Positions 1 to 6,508 are shown, counted from the stretch's first letter. The stretch is 12,041 bases of DNA from CAYLPT01 sp964385645 (GCA_964385645.1 CAYLPT010000023.1:1-12041), one strand, 5' to 3'. Notes: a model not told the origin generated them from the sequence alone. Translations and numbers: made by a program.

Positions 1-195
1 GGGCAGCTCCTGCCAGTCCTGCGCGCCCGGGGTCGCCTCGACGCGGCAGGTCGGGGGGGCCGAGCGGGCGGCGGGGGTGTCGCAGTAGGCGCACTCCAGG
101 TTGCAGCCGGCGAAGCGGACGAAGACCTGCCGCTCGCCGACCAGCAGACCCTCGCCCTGGAGGGAGGAGAAGAGCTCGACGATGGGGGCAGTCAC
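1..195 (-). CDS. queE: 7-carboxy-7-deazaguanine synthase QueE, N-terminal 65 residues (cut by window edge)
   Basis: This is a radical SAM enzyme that rearranges 6-carboxy-tetrahydropterin to 7-carboxy-7-deazaguanine, on the route to preQ0, queuosine and other 7-deazapurines. The visible part has the family's N-terminal SLQGEG substrate loop (residues 11-16). It is followed by the cluster-binding motif CNLECAYC (Cys31, 35 and 38, spacing CxxxCxxC), whose cysteines hold the 4Fe-4S cluster that cleaves SAM. A GTG start at 195 is chosen because the next residues (TAPIVELFSSLQGEG) match the usual QueE N terminus. The Shine-Dalgarno is weak (a purine stretch just upstream), and an ATG two bases upstream in another frame hits a stop at once. 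The gene lies 71 nt downstream of the DUF366 gene on the same strand, so cotranscription is likely. The C-terminal part is outside the window. Confidence 0.93.
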   Translation of the reverse strand, partial: MTAPIVELFSSLQGEGLLVGERQVFVRFAGCNLECAYCDTPAARSAPPTCRVEATPGAQDWQELP

Positions 196-266
196 ATCTC
201 GCCCACTACGGCCTACCAGGGGCAGGTCCTGCCGAACACGCACGCTCCGGACGAACGCGCCCTGCC

Positions 267-824
267 TTACGGCGCTGGGCGGACCTTCTCAGCCGCGCGG
301 TGGGCGTCCGCGATCTCCTCGGCATAGGCGGACAGCAGCTCCGCGGCGAAGATGCGGGCGTCCTTGCCCAGCTCCTCGAGGCCGATCGCCGGCACCGGCG
401 CGCCCTCACCTCGGAGGTTGAACCCCGCGTGGATCAGCCCCGAGGTCGCCGAGGTGGTCGCCACCGACACCGAGAGCTTGCGGTCGCGCAGGTAGAGGTC
501 GTCGCCCTCCCGGCGCAGGAGAGGCTCACCGAGGTGGCGGTTGAGCAGCTCGAGCGCGATGGCGATCAGCAGCCGCTGGCGGGCGACGATGAGGTCGAGG
601 TCGGCGCCGGCGTGCTCGACGATGACGTGGACCATGGCGGGGCTGGCGATGCGCGCCCCGGCCTCCAGGTCCTCCCGATCCACCATGTGCTCGGGCGCGA
701 CCTCGCAGGGGCCGATGAAGGCGACGGCGGCGTCGCCCGCGAGCCCCGCGGCCTCCGCGATCCAGCCGGATCGTAGCTGCGCGCCCGTATAGCAGATCCC
801 GTCCGCCAGCAGCGCGGTCTTCAC
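267..824 (-). CDS. DUF366 family protein of unknown function, upstream of queE
   Basis: A 185-residue soluble protein that I recognise as DUF366, a family known from archaea and scattered bacteria with no reaction assigned. Supporting features are the N-terminal GAQLRSGW (residues 14-21), the FIGPCEV stretch (36-42), the central acidic/helical HVIVEHAGADLD...RQRLL (66-85), and the RKLSVSVAT...SGLIHAGFN block (115-136), which is the most family-specific part. The GTG start at 824 overlaps the stop of the NHL gene in a GTGA arrangement, so translation is probably coupled. An upstream extension in the same frame merely runs back through the NHL gene. No signal peptide or membrane segment is seen. 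The position between an NHL protein and queE suggests, as inference only, a link to deazaguanine or pterin metabolism. Family assignment is from memory of conserved motifs. Confidence 0.82.
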   Translation of the reverse strand: MKTALLADGICYTGAQLRSGWIAEAAGLAGDAAVAFIGPCEVAPEHMVDREDLEAGARIASPAMVHVIVEHAGADLDLIVARQRLLIAIALELLNRHLGEPLLRREGDDLYLRDRKLSVSVATTSATSGLIHAGFNLRGEGAPVPAIGLEELGKDARIFAAELLSAYAEEIADAHRAAEKVRPAP

Positions 825-1759
825 CCGTCGTCTCCAGCCAGCTCCAGGCGCAGGATCCGGTGGTTCAGGGAGTCGGATACGTAGACGCTGCCCGCCGCGT
901 CGACCGCGATCCCCCGGGGGGAGGCGAGGTCGAGGTCGGCGCTGGGGGCTGGCGGGAAGCAGCACAGCAGCTCGCCCTGAGGGGTGAACTTCTGCACGCG
1001 GTCGTTGCCGGAGTCGGCGACCCACAGGCAGTCCGCGGCGTCCACGGCCAGCCCTCGCGGCTCCGCCAGCTCGCCGGGCCCGGGGCCGAACCGGCCCAGG
1101 GTCATGTCGAGCTTGCCGTCGGGCGTCAGCCGGACCACCCGGTGGTGCATGGTGTCCGCGACGTAGATGCGCCCCTGGGAATCCACGGCCACCCCTTGGG
1201 GGCGAGCGAAGGAGAGCGCGGGGGTGGGGCCGTGGAAGTCCATCTGCCAGCGGCCGGTGTTGGTGTAGGAGCTGACGCGGTTGTTGTCGGTGTCGCTGAT
1301 GTAGAGCTGGTGGTAGGCGTCCACCCAGATCCCGGTGGGAGAGGCGAAGCGCTGGAGGCGGGCGTGCGGGCCTCCGACTGAGAGGATGAACTGGCCGTTG
1401 GGCCCGAACTTCTGGAGGCGGCTGGCGCCTTGCTCGACGACGTAGATGAAGCGCAGGGCGTCCACCGCGACATCCTGGGGGTAGACCATCTGCCCGGGGC
1501 CGCCCAGCCCGTAGACGTCGCCCTCAGGGGTGATCTTCTGGAGGCGGTGGTTGCGCGAGTCGGCGATGTAGAGGCTGCCCTCGGCGTCAACGGTGAGGCC
1601 GCCGGGGGTGTTGAGCTGGCCGAGCTGGGAGCCGAAGGAGCCGATGATCTCGGCCAGGCGGTAGCTGACACGCGCGACCGGAGGAGGCTCGGCGACGGCG
1701 ACCCTCTGCCGCCGCAGCTTCCCGCCCAGCTCGAGGTAGCGGAACCGACAGTCGCTCAC
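821..1759 (-). CDS. NHL-repeat six-bladed beta-propeller protein
   Basis: A 312-residue protein made almost entirely of NHL repeats, roughly at residues 53-80, 94-122, 141-169, 187-215, 234-262 and 280-308. Each follows the pattern G(I/V/L)AVD...(I/L/V)Y(V/I)(A/S)D...N(H/D)R(V/I/L)...P(D/E/Q)G. Six copies fit one closed beta-propeller; blade 2 (around residues 95-115) is the most degenerate. NHL propellers usually bind protein, RNA or carbohydrate partners, but some are lyases; no catalytic site can be read here. There is no signal peptide, so a cytoplasmic location is likely. The first 50 residues (basic, LRRQRVAVAEPPP) precede the propeller and have no recognisable domain. A GTG start at 1759 is used; no clear Shine-Dalgarno precedes it, so the true start could be somewhat further downstream. 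It lies 51 nt after the AAA ATPase gene and overlaps the DUF366 gene by 4 nt. Confidence 0.88.
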   Translation of the reverse strand: MSDCRFRYLELGGKLRRQRVAVAEPPPVARVSYRLAEIIGSFGSQLGQLNTPGGLTVDAEGSLYIADSRNHRLQKITPEGDVYGLGGPGQMVYPQDVAVDALRFIYVVEQGASRLQKFGPNGQFILSVGGPHARLQRFASPTGIWVDAYHQLYISDTDNNRVSSYTNTGRWQMDFHGPTPALSFARPQGVAVDSQGRIYVADTMHHRVVRLTPDGKLDMTLGRFGPGPGELAEPRGLAVDAADCLWVADSGNDRVQKFTPQGELLCCFPPAPSADLDLASPRGIAVDAAGSVYVSDSLNHRILRLELAGDDG

Positions 1760-1810
1760 GGAGAAAGGCTTCGCCGGCGAGGGGCGTTCTCCCGCCGGAC
1801 GGACCGCAGA

Positions 1811-3409
1811 CTAGCGCCACTCCCAGTGGCGAGCCACGGCCCAGCTGGTGCTGCCGTCGAGGTCGCCGGGGCCGGGCGGGAGCGCGACGTCAGCGAGGGC
1901 GTACCGCGAGGCGGGGCGGGCCCGTCCCTTCGCCCACTGCCGCACCATGCCGATCTCCTCCCGCATGGTCACCGAGAGGGGCACCGTCTCCTGGAGGGCC
2001 GCCAGGACATCCTCGCTGCCGATTTCTCGCTCGTGCTCGAAGGCCGCATAGAGCGCGGAGATCACCGCCTGCTCGATCTCCGCGCCCGAGAACCCCTCCG
2101 AGGCGCGGGCCATCGCCTCCAGGTCGAACTGCTCGGGGTCGCGCTTGCGCTTGCGCAAGTGGATGGCGAAGACCTCCTGCCTCTCCGAATCCGCGGGCAG
2201 GTCCACGAAGAAGATCTCGTCGAAGCGGCCCTTGCGCAGCAGCTCCGGCGGGAGCTGGCTGATGTCGTTGGCGGTGGCGACCACGAAGACCGGCTTGGTC
2301 TTCTCCTGCATCCAGGTGTTGAGGGTGGCGAAGACCCGCGCCGTCACCCCCGCATCCGCCAGCCCCGAGGACTGCACCCCGGCCAGGCCCTTCTCGATCT
2401 CGTCGAGCCACAGCACGCACGGCGAGACTGTCTCCGCCATGTGGATGGCCCGGCGCATGTTCTCCTCGGAGGATCCCACCAGGCCGGCGAAGATGCGCCC
2501 GACATCAAGGCGCAGCAGCGGCAGCCGCCAGAGCTGCGCCACAGCCTTCGCGGTGAGGCTCTTGCCGCACCCCTGCACCCCCAGCAGCAGGATGCCGCGG
2601 GGGCTGGGCAGGCCGAAGCGCTGCGCCTTCTCCGTGAAGGCGAGCGACCGGTTAGTGAGCCAGCGCTTCAGGATGTCCAGCCCGCCGATGTCGTCGAAGC
2701 GGTCGGGTGACTGGAAGTACTCGAGCACCCCGGACTTGCGGATGAGCTGCTGCTTCTCGGATACGATCAGTTCCTGGTCAAAGCGGCCCTTCTCGACTAT
2801 GCAGCGGGCGAAGACGTTCTCCGCCTCGGCCATGGTCAGCCCGAGGGCGGCCTTGAGCAGGGACTCCCGCTGCTCCGCGCTCAGGTTGACATCCACCCCC
2901 TGCTGGCCCCGCACCGAGTCAGTGGCCCGGGTCAGCAGCCCGTCGAGCTCCCGCAGGGAGGGCAGGTCGTAGTCAATGACGGTGACGTCCTTCTGGAGCT
3001 CGTCGGGGAGCCGGAGCACGGGGGAGAGCAGGATGACGGTGACGTAGGCGGTCTGGAGAGCGTCGGCGAGGTCGCGGAGCTTGCGGATGACCGCGCTGGC
3101 GTGGGGGTAACCCTGGGAGAGGAAGACGTGGAAGTCCTTGAGGACGTAGACGGCGGGCTCGGAGCTGGTGCGGATGCGGTCGAGCACCGTCAGGGGGTCG
3201 CGGGTGCGGGAGTCGGCGCCGCCCGTGGTGATCTCCTGGGTGCCGCTGCGCAGGCCCATGGTTTCTGACCAGGTGTAGAAGGCCTTCTCCTGCTGGACCA
3301 CAATCTCCCGCAGCGCGGCCAGCACCCGGCGCTCCTCCCAGGAGACCACATACAGCAGGGAGTAGCGGGCGCGGATGAGCACGTCAATCTCGCGCATCTG
3401 CCGGTCCAT
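1811..3409 (-). CDS. Ycf46-like AAA+ ATPase
   Basis: A 532-residue AAA+ ATPase whose architecture matches Ycf46 of cyanobacteria and plastids. An N-terminal, RecA-like but motif-poor half (residues 5-225) opens with the characteristic DVLIRARYSLLYVVSWEE. A complete C-terminal AAA module follows: Walker A GVQGCGKS (277-284), Walker B VLWLDE (332-337), sensor-1 Asn381, arginine-finger segment LLRKGRFDE (390-398) and sensor-2 GFSGAEIEQ (439-447). All catalytic residues are present, so it should be an active hexameric ATPase, cytoplasmic with no membrane segment. Ycf46 has been linked to photosynthesis and CO2 use in cyanobacteria; its role elsewhere is not established. ATG 3409 is used because a -10 hexamer lies 8 nt upstream, the spacing of a leaderless mRNA; ATG 3397 is an alternative, four residues shorter. 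It heads the likely unit with the NHL, DUF366 and queE genes. Confidence 0.9.
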   Translation of the reverse strand: MDRQMREIDVLIRARYSLLYVVSWEERRVLAALREIVVQQEKAFYTWSETMGLRSGTQEITTGGADSRTRDPLTVLDRIRTSSEPAVYVLKDFHVFLSQGYPHASAVIRKLRDLADALQTAYVTVILLSPVLRLPDELQKDVTVIDYDLPSLRELDGLLTRATDSVRGQQGVDVNLSAEQRESLLKAALGLTMAEAENVFARCIVEKGRFDQELIVSEKQQLIRKSGVLEYFQSPDRFDDIGGLDILKRWLTNRSLAFTEKAQRFGLPSPRGILLLGVQGCGKSLTAKAVAQLWRLPLLRLDVGRIFAGLVGSSEENMRRAIHMAETVSPCVLWLDEIEKGLAGVQSSGLADAGVTARVFATLNTWMQEKTKPVFVVATANDISQLPPELLRKGRFDEIFFVDLPADSERQEVFAIHLRKRKRDPEQFDLEAMARASEGFSGAEIEQAVISALYAAFEHEREIGSEDVLAALQETVPLSVTMREEIGMVRQWAKGRARPASRYALADVALPPGPGDLDGSTSWAVARHWEWR

Positions 3410-3417
3410 GCGGGCCC

Positions 3418-3447
3418 ATGATACCCCGGCCGGGGGCAGGCTGGCAA
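3418..3447 (-). promoter_or_regulatory. Candidate sigma70-type promoter of the Ycf46-like gene unit, leaderless spacing
   Basis: Read on the minus strand, TTGCCA (3447-3442) is followed after 18 nt by TATCAT (3423-3418); each differs from consensus at one position. The ATG at 3409 begins 8 nt after the -10 box, so the predicted transcript start falls at or within a base or two of the start codon. The promoter is back to back with the SIS-gene promoter, with about 140 bp between the two -35 boxes. The stretch between them holds no gene that I can support. Confidence 0.6.
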
Positions 3448-3588
3448 GCGGGGCGCGGCCTGTCGGCTGTGTCGGGCGCCCAGGCCCAGAACGGCAGGCA
3501 GGCAGACTCGGCGCGTAGGGCGGGACGCCATGGCGCCCTGGGCGTGCAACGCCAGGGGCTTGCCTGCTGCGCCTCCGCGCCCCCCTTG

Positions 3589-3618
3589 TTGACACCATCT
3601 CTCCCGGCTGGCTATACT
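3589..3618 (+). promoter_or_regulatory. Sigma70-type promoter of the SIS/GmhA-like gene
   Basis: A perfect -35 TTGACA (3589-3594), an 18-nt spacer and -10 TATACT (3613-3618, one mismatch to consensus). The expected transcript start is near 3625, giving a leader of about 22 nt. GGAGG at 3637-3641 sits 5 nt before the GTG start at 3647, which fixes that start. Confidence 0.78.
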
Positions 3619-3646
3619 GCCGCCGGCGGGGGCAGCGGAGGCGTGT

Positions 3647-4213
3647 GTGAAGGTGGTAGAGGAGCATCTGGCGGCGGTGGCGCGGCTGGTGGCGGCGACG
3701 CCGCGGGAGCCCCTGGCGGCGATGGCGGACCGGCTGTGGCAGGCCTACCGCGAGGAGGCGCAGGTCTTCGCCTGCGGCAACGGCGGCAGCAGCGCCACCG
3801 CCTCCCACTTCATCGAGGACCTCGCCAAGGGGATCACCCCACCGCCGGGCCGGCCCCGCTTCCGCGCCATCTCCCTGGTGGACAGCGTGCCCACGCTCAC
3901 AGCCTATGGCAATGACCTGGGCTTCGAGCACGTGTTCGCCGAGCCCTTGAGGAACCTCGTCCGCCCCGGCGACGTGCTGGTCGCCATCAGTTGCTCGGGG
4001 CGCTCGGCGAACGTGCTGCGGGCCATGGAGGCGGCCCGGGAGGCGGGGGCGGCCGTGATCGCGCTCACAGGGGCCGCCGGCGAGCCCATGGAGGAGCGCG
4101 CGGACATCTGCCTGCGCGCTCCCGCGCGGGGCCTGCAGGAGCTGGAGGATGCCCACCTGGTGATCGCGCACGCCCTGTATCTGGAGCTGAAGGCGCGCGC
4201 GGAGGCGGGCTGA
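3647..4213 (+). CDS. gmhA: SIS-domain sugar isomerase, phosphoheptose isomerase (GmhA)-like
   Basis: A 188-residue single SIS-domain protein, the usual GmhA length. GmhA converts sedoheptulose 7-phosphate to D-glycero-manno-heptose 7-phosphate, the first step to ADP- or GDP-heptoses used in LPS cores, S-layer or other glycans. Visible motifs are ACGNGGSSATASHF (residues 42-55) with the phosphate-binding loop, the AYGNDLGFEHVF segment (86-97), and SCSGRSANV (115-123), the second phosphate site. The C-terminal ED.H....H pattern (Glu167, His170, His175) corresponds to the metal/catalytic region, but the Gln seen in E. coli GmhA (Q172) appears to be Glu here, and the Glu65 position is Asp58. It could therefore be a GmhA paralogue or another SIS phosphosugar isomerase. 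It has its own promoter and an SD of GGAGG 5 nt before GTG 3647. It converges on the reductase gene with only 7 nt between stops. Confidence 0.83.
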   Translation: MKVVEEHLAAVARLVAATPREPLAAMADRLWQAYREEAQVFACGNGGSSATASHFIEDLAKGITPPPGRPRFRAISLVDSVPTLTAYGNDLGFEHVFAEPLRNLVRPGDVLVAISCSGRSANVLRAMEAAREAGAAVIALTGAAGEPMEERADICLRAPARGLQELEDAHLVIAHALYLELKARAEAG

Positions 4214-4220
4214 GGGGCCG

Positions 4221-5357
4221 CTACTTCGCCCGCGCCTCGGCCTGGGCGAGGGCCTCGTGGGTCTCCTTGAGCTGAGCGATGATGGGGATGCGCTGGGGGC
4301 ACTTGGGCTCGCACTGCCCGCACTCGACGCAGGCCGCCGCGTTGCGGTTGCCGTCTTGGTCGTCGAAGTGGCCATAGCGCCGCTGGGCGACCTCGGTAAG
4401 CCCCCAGACCCGGTGCAGGTTCATGAGGCGGAAGCACTCGGGGATGTTCACCCCATTCGGGCAGGGCATGCAGTAGCCGCACCCCGTGCAGTACAGGTCG
4501 GCCAGCCGCCGGTTCTCCTCGAGCATGGCGAGGATGTGCTCCCGCTCCTGCTCGCTGAGGGGCTCGCTGCGGCTGGCGGTGGCGGCGTTCTCCTCCACCA
4601 TCTCGGGGCTGTTCATGCCCGAGAGCGCGACCGACACGCTGGGGTTGGCGAGCACGAAGCGCAGGGCCACCTCCGGCGTGCCCTTGACCTTGCCCGGCAG
4701 CAGCCCCTCGATCTTCTCGGAGGGGATGCTGAGGCGCCCCCCGGCGACGGGGCCCATCACCACCACGCCGAGGCCGCGCTCGTGGGCGAAGTCCATGCTC
4801 TCCTCGTTGGCGCGGTCGAGGAGGTTGTACTGGCAGGTGACCACCTCGAAGTCAGGTCCCGCCTCGATGATGTCCACCATGCGCTTGGCTTCATCATGGA
4901 AGGAGAAGGCGAGGTGGCGCACCAGCCCCTCGTCCTTGGCCTTGCGGGCGCCGTCCATGGCGCCGCCCTTCGCGAGGACCTTCTGCGCGGTCTCCCAGTT
5001 CAGGGAGTGCATGTGGTAGACGTCAATGGCCTCGATGTCGAGCCGGGAGAGCGACTGCTCGAGGAGGCGCCGGCAGTCATCGGCCCGGCAGGTGTGCGGC
5101 TCCCAGGTCGGGTACTTGGTGGAGACGATCATGCCCTCGCGGCGGCCCTTGAGCGCCTTGCCCAGCACGCGCTCGCTCTCGGAGTTGCAGTAGCCGACCG
5201 CGCTGTCGAAGTAGTTCACGCCCAGGTCCATCGCCCGGCGCAGGGCGGAGATCGCCAGCTCCTCGTCCACGTGGTCGCCGACCATCTGGAACCGCATGGT
5301 CCCGAAGCCCAGGGCGGAGGCCCGCAGGCCGGTCTTGCCCAATGCGCGATACTGCAT
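4221..5357 (-). CDS. Aldo/keto reductase with C-terminal two-cluster 4Fe-4S ferredoxin domain
   Basis: A 378-residue fusion. Residues 1-260 form an aldo/keto reductase TIM barrel with the full catalytic tetrad: Asp51, Tyr56 (in GYCNSES), Lys81 (STKYP) and His115 (VYHMH). Residues 285-365 carry two CxxCxxCxxxCP motifs, CTGCGYCMPCP (290-300) and CVECGQCEPKCP (343-354), for two 4Fe-4S clusters. The protein is soluble. Such fused reductases are widespread in anaerobes and uncultured bacteria and probably move electrons between NAD(P)H and a ferredoxin-like partner; the substrate is unknown. ATG 5357 is chosen over the in-frame GTG at 5363 because the GGAGGT at 5367-5362 lies 4 nt before the ATG and overlaps the GTG. 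Upstream, a TATAGC at 5399-5394 could be a -10 box but has no convincing -35. Terminator-like hairpins separate it from rplL, so it is probably transcribed on its own. Confidence 0.92.
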   Translation of the reverse strand: MQYRALGKTGLRASALGFGTMRFQMVGDHVDEELAISALRRAMDLGVNYFDSAVGYCNSESERVLGKALKGRREGMIVSTKYPTWEPHTCRADDCRRLLEQSLSRLDIEAIDVYHMHSLNWETAQKVLAKGGAMDGARKAKDEGLVRHLAFSFHDEAKRMVDIIEAGPDFEVVTCQYNLLDRANEESMDFAHERGLGVVVMGPVAGGRLSIPSEKIEGLLPGKVKGTPEVALRFVLANPSVSVALSGMNSPEMVEENAATASRSEPLSEQEREHILAMLEENRRLADLYCTGCGYCMPCPNGVNIPECFRLMNLHRVWGLTEVAQRRYGHFDDQDGNRNAAACVECGQCEPKCPQRIPIIAQLKETHEALAQAEARAK

Positions 5358-5361
5358 CAGC

Positions 5362-5367
5362 ACCTCC
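5362..5367 (-). promoter_or_regulatory. Shine-Dalgarno GGAGGT deciding the reductase start
   Basis: On the minus strand GGAGGT occupies 5367-5362, four bases before ATG 5357. The alternative GTG start at 5363-5361 overlaps this site and can be discarded. Confidence 0.75.
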
Positions 5368-5401
5368 AGTCAGTTTGGGATGAGACAAGATGAGCTATAC
5401 C

Positions 5402-5428
5402 GCGCCGGCGGGGCGGCTCCTCCGGCGC
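5402..5428. repeat. GC-rich inverted repeat between reductase gene and ribosomal block
   Basis: GCGCCGG (5402-5408) pairs with CCGGCGC (5422-5428) across a 13-nt loop, a perfect 7-bp stem. No T-run follows on either strand, so termination is uncertain. It is the third hairpin in the 156-nt gap between the reductase and rplL. Confidence 0.4.
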
Positions 5429-5457
5429 CATGTGGCCCGATCGTACAAAGGCGGCGC

Positions 5458-5518
5458 GCGCGGGCTGCCGGCGGACCATCGCCCGCCGGCCCGCGCCCGG
5501 GGGCCGCCGCCGGCCCCC
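5458..5518 (-). terminator. Tandem GC hairpins ending the ribosomal operon after rplL
   Basis: Reading the minus strand from the rplL stop, a 7-bp stem GGGGGCC/GGCCCCC with a 6-nt loop (5518-5499) comes first. A larger hairpin follows at 5496-5458: an 8-bp outer stem GCGCGGGC/GCCCGCGC, a 3-nt asymmetric bulge, a 6-bp inner stem CGGCGG/CCGCCG and an 8-nt loop. Only a short CTTTG follows 7 nt beyond, so this is a strong-stem, weak-U-tract terminator typical of GC-rich genomes. It ends the unit before rpoB would be expected. Confidence 0.6.
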
Positions 5519-5519
5519 C

Positions 5520-5897
5520 TTACTTGATCTCGACGGTGCCGCCGGCCTCCTCGAGGGCCTTCTTGGCGGCCTCGGCCTCCTCCTTGGAGACGCCCTCCTT
5601 GACCGGCTTGGGCACGCCCTCGACGAGCTCCTTGGCCTCCTTCAGGCCCAGGTTGACCAGCTCGCGGACGGCCTTGATGACCTGGATCTTCTTGTCGCCG
5701 AAGCCGGTGAGGATGACGTCGAACTGGGTCTTCTCCTCGGCCTCGGCGGCCGCGGGCGCGCCTGCCGCCGCGGGCGCCGCCACCGCCATGGGCGTGACGC
5801 CGAATTCGTCCTGGATCATCTTCACCAGCTCGTTGAGCTCCAGGACGCTCTTCTCCTTGATCGCCTCCAGGATCTGCTCGTTCGTCAACGTCGCCAT
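5520..5897 (-). CDS. rplL: 50S ribosomal protein L7/L12
   Basis: A 125-residue acidic protein that forms the dimeric L7/L12 stalk, which recruits and activates the translational GTPases. The N-terminal L10-binding/dimerisation helices (EQILEAIKEKSVLELNELVKM region, 7-27) are followed by an Ala/Pro-rich hinge (about 38-52). The conserved C-terminal factor-binding domain comes next (KTQFDVIL...KIQVIKAVRE...GLKEAKELVE..P), ending in GGTVEIK. Length and order match the family. An AGGAGG site lies 6 nt before ATG 5897. It is 59 nt downstream of rplJ and is presumably made in excess of L10 from the same, attenuator-controlled transcript. Terminator hairpins follow the stop at once. Confidence 0.98.
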   Translation of the reverse strand: MATLTNEQILEAIKEKSVLELNELVKMIQDEFGVTPMAVAAPAAAGAPAAAEAEEKTQFDVILTGFGDKKIQVIKAVRELVNLGLKEAKELVEGVPKPVKEGVSKEEAEAAKKALEEAGGTVEIK

Positions 5898-5956
5898 CGG
5901 GCTCCTCCTGCCTGCCTGTTGGTTCTCTCACCCCTGCCCGCCGCCACCCCTCGCCC

Positions 5957-6490
5957 TTAGGCCGGCGCGGCCTCCGCCTGCCGCTGCCGAGCCAGCGCCT
6001 CCAGGGTCAACACCAGCTCCCGCGGCACCCCCTGCAGGGCGCCCACGAGCTGCGACAGGGGCGCGTTGAGCGCGCCCAGCAGCTTCGCCAGCAGCTCCTC
6101 GCGGGGTGGGAGCGTGGACAGCTCGACCAGCTCGCCTCCGCCCAGCAGCCGCCCCTCGAACCAGCCGGACTTGAGGGCCAGGTCCTCGTGGCGGCGAGCG
6201 AAGTCGGCGAGCGCCTTGAGCACGGCCAGCGGCTCGGCGCCTGCGAACACCGCCGCCACCGGCCCCTCCAGGCGCGCCGCCAGCGCCGCGCGCTCCCCTT
6301 CGCCGAGGGCGCGCCCCAGCAGGCGGTTCTTCACCACCTGCACCCGCCCCCCCGCCTGGGCCACCGAGCGGCGCAGCTCGGTCATCTCCTTGACGGTGAG
6401 CCCGCGGTAGTCGGCCAGGAACAGGTCCGCGTGCTGCCGCAGGGCCTCCTGAAGTCCCTCCACCACCTGCTGCTTCTGGGCCTTCCTCAC
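5957..6490 (-). CDS. rplJ: 50S ribosomal protein L10
   Basis: A 177-residue base of the ribosomal stalk; it binds 23S rRNA and carries the L7/L12 dimers. The N-terminal RNA-binding domain shows the family pattern KAQKQQVVEGL...LFLADYRGLTVKEMTELRR...VVKNRLLGRAL. A C-terminal helix rich in Ala and Leu (about 135-177) is the L7/L12 docking region. GTG 6490 is the start, with AGGAGG (6502-6497) 6 nt upstream. In many bacteria L10 with L7/L12 binds the leader of its own mRNA. A recognisable L10-type leader and attenuator lie directly upstream here (6513-6633), so autoregulation is expected. Confidence 0.97.
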   Translation of the reverse strand: MRKAQKQQVVEGLQEALRQHADLFLADYRGLTVKEMTELRRSVAQAGGRVQVVKNRLLGRALGEGERAALAARLEGPVAAVFAGAEPLAVLKALADFARRHEDLALKSGWFEGRLLGGGELVELSTLPPREELLAKLLGALNAPLSQLVGALQGVPRELVLTLEALARQRQAEAAPA

Positions 6491-6508
6491 GCCGCGCCTC
6501 CTCTCGCG

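Noticed and set aside
1774..1798. Hairpin in the gap between the AAA and NHL genes as a terminator
   Set aside because: Only 6 bp with a 13-nt loop and no proper T-run, so the two genes are still best read as one unit.
1430..2710. Long open frame on the plus strand opposite the NHL and AAA genes
   Set aside because: It is an antisense frame kept open by the high G+C content. It has no family motifs, and the minus-strand proteins are clearly real.
4202..4238. Inverted repeat across the convergent stops of the SIS and reductase genes, possible bidirectional terminator
   Set aside because: A 9-bp stem with a 2-nt bulge and a 17-nt loop exists, but it arises from similar Ala/Glu/Arg codons at both gene ends and lacks a T-run on either side. 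It is not strong enough to call.
3410..4375. Upstream extension of the AAA ATPase frame through the SIS gene
   Set aside because: The extension is low-complexity Arg/Ala/Pro-rich sequence antisense to the SIS gene. Homology to Ycf46 begins at the ATG near 3409/3397, and a promoter lies just upstream.
5394..5399. TATAGC as a -10 box for the reductase gene
   Set aside because: No -35-like hexamer lies 16-18 nt upstream; that stretch is the GC hairpin at 5402-5428.
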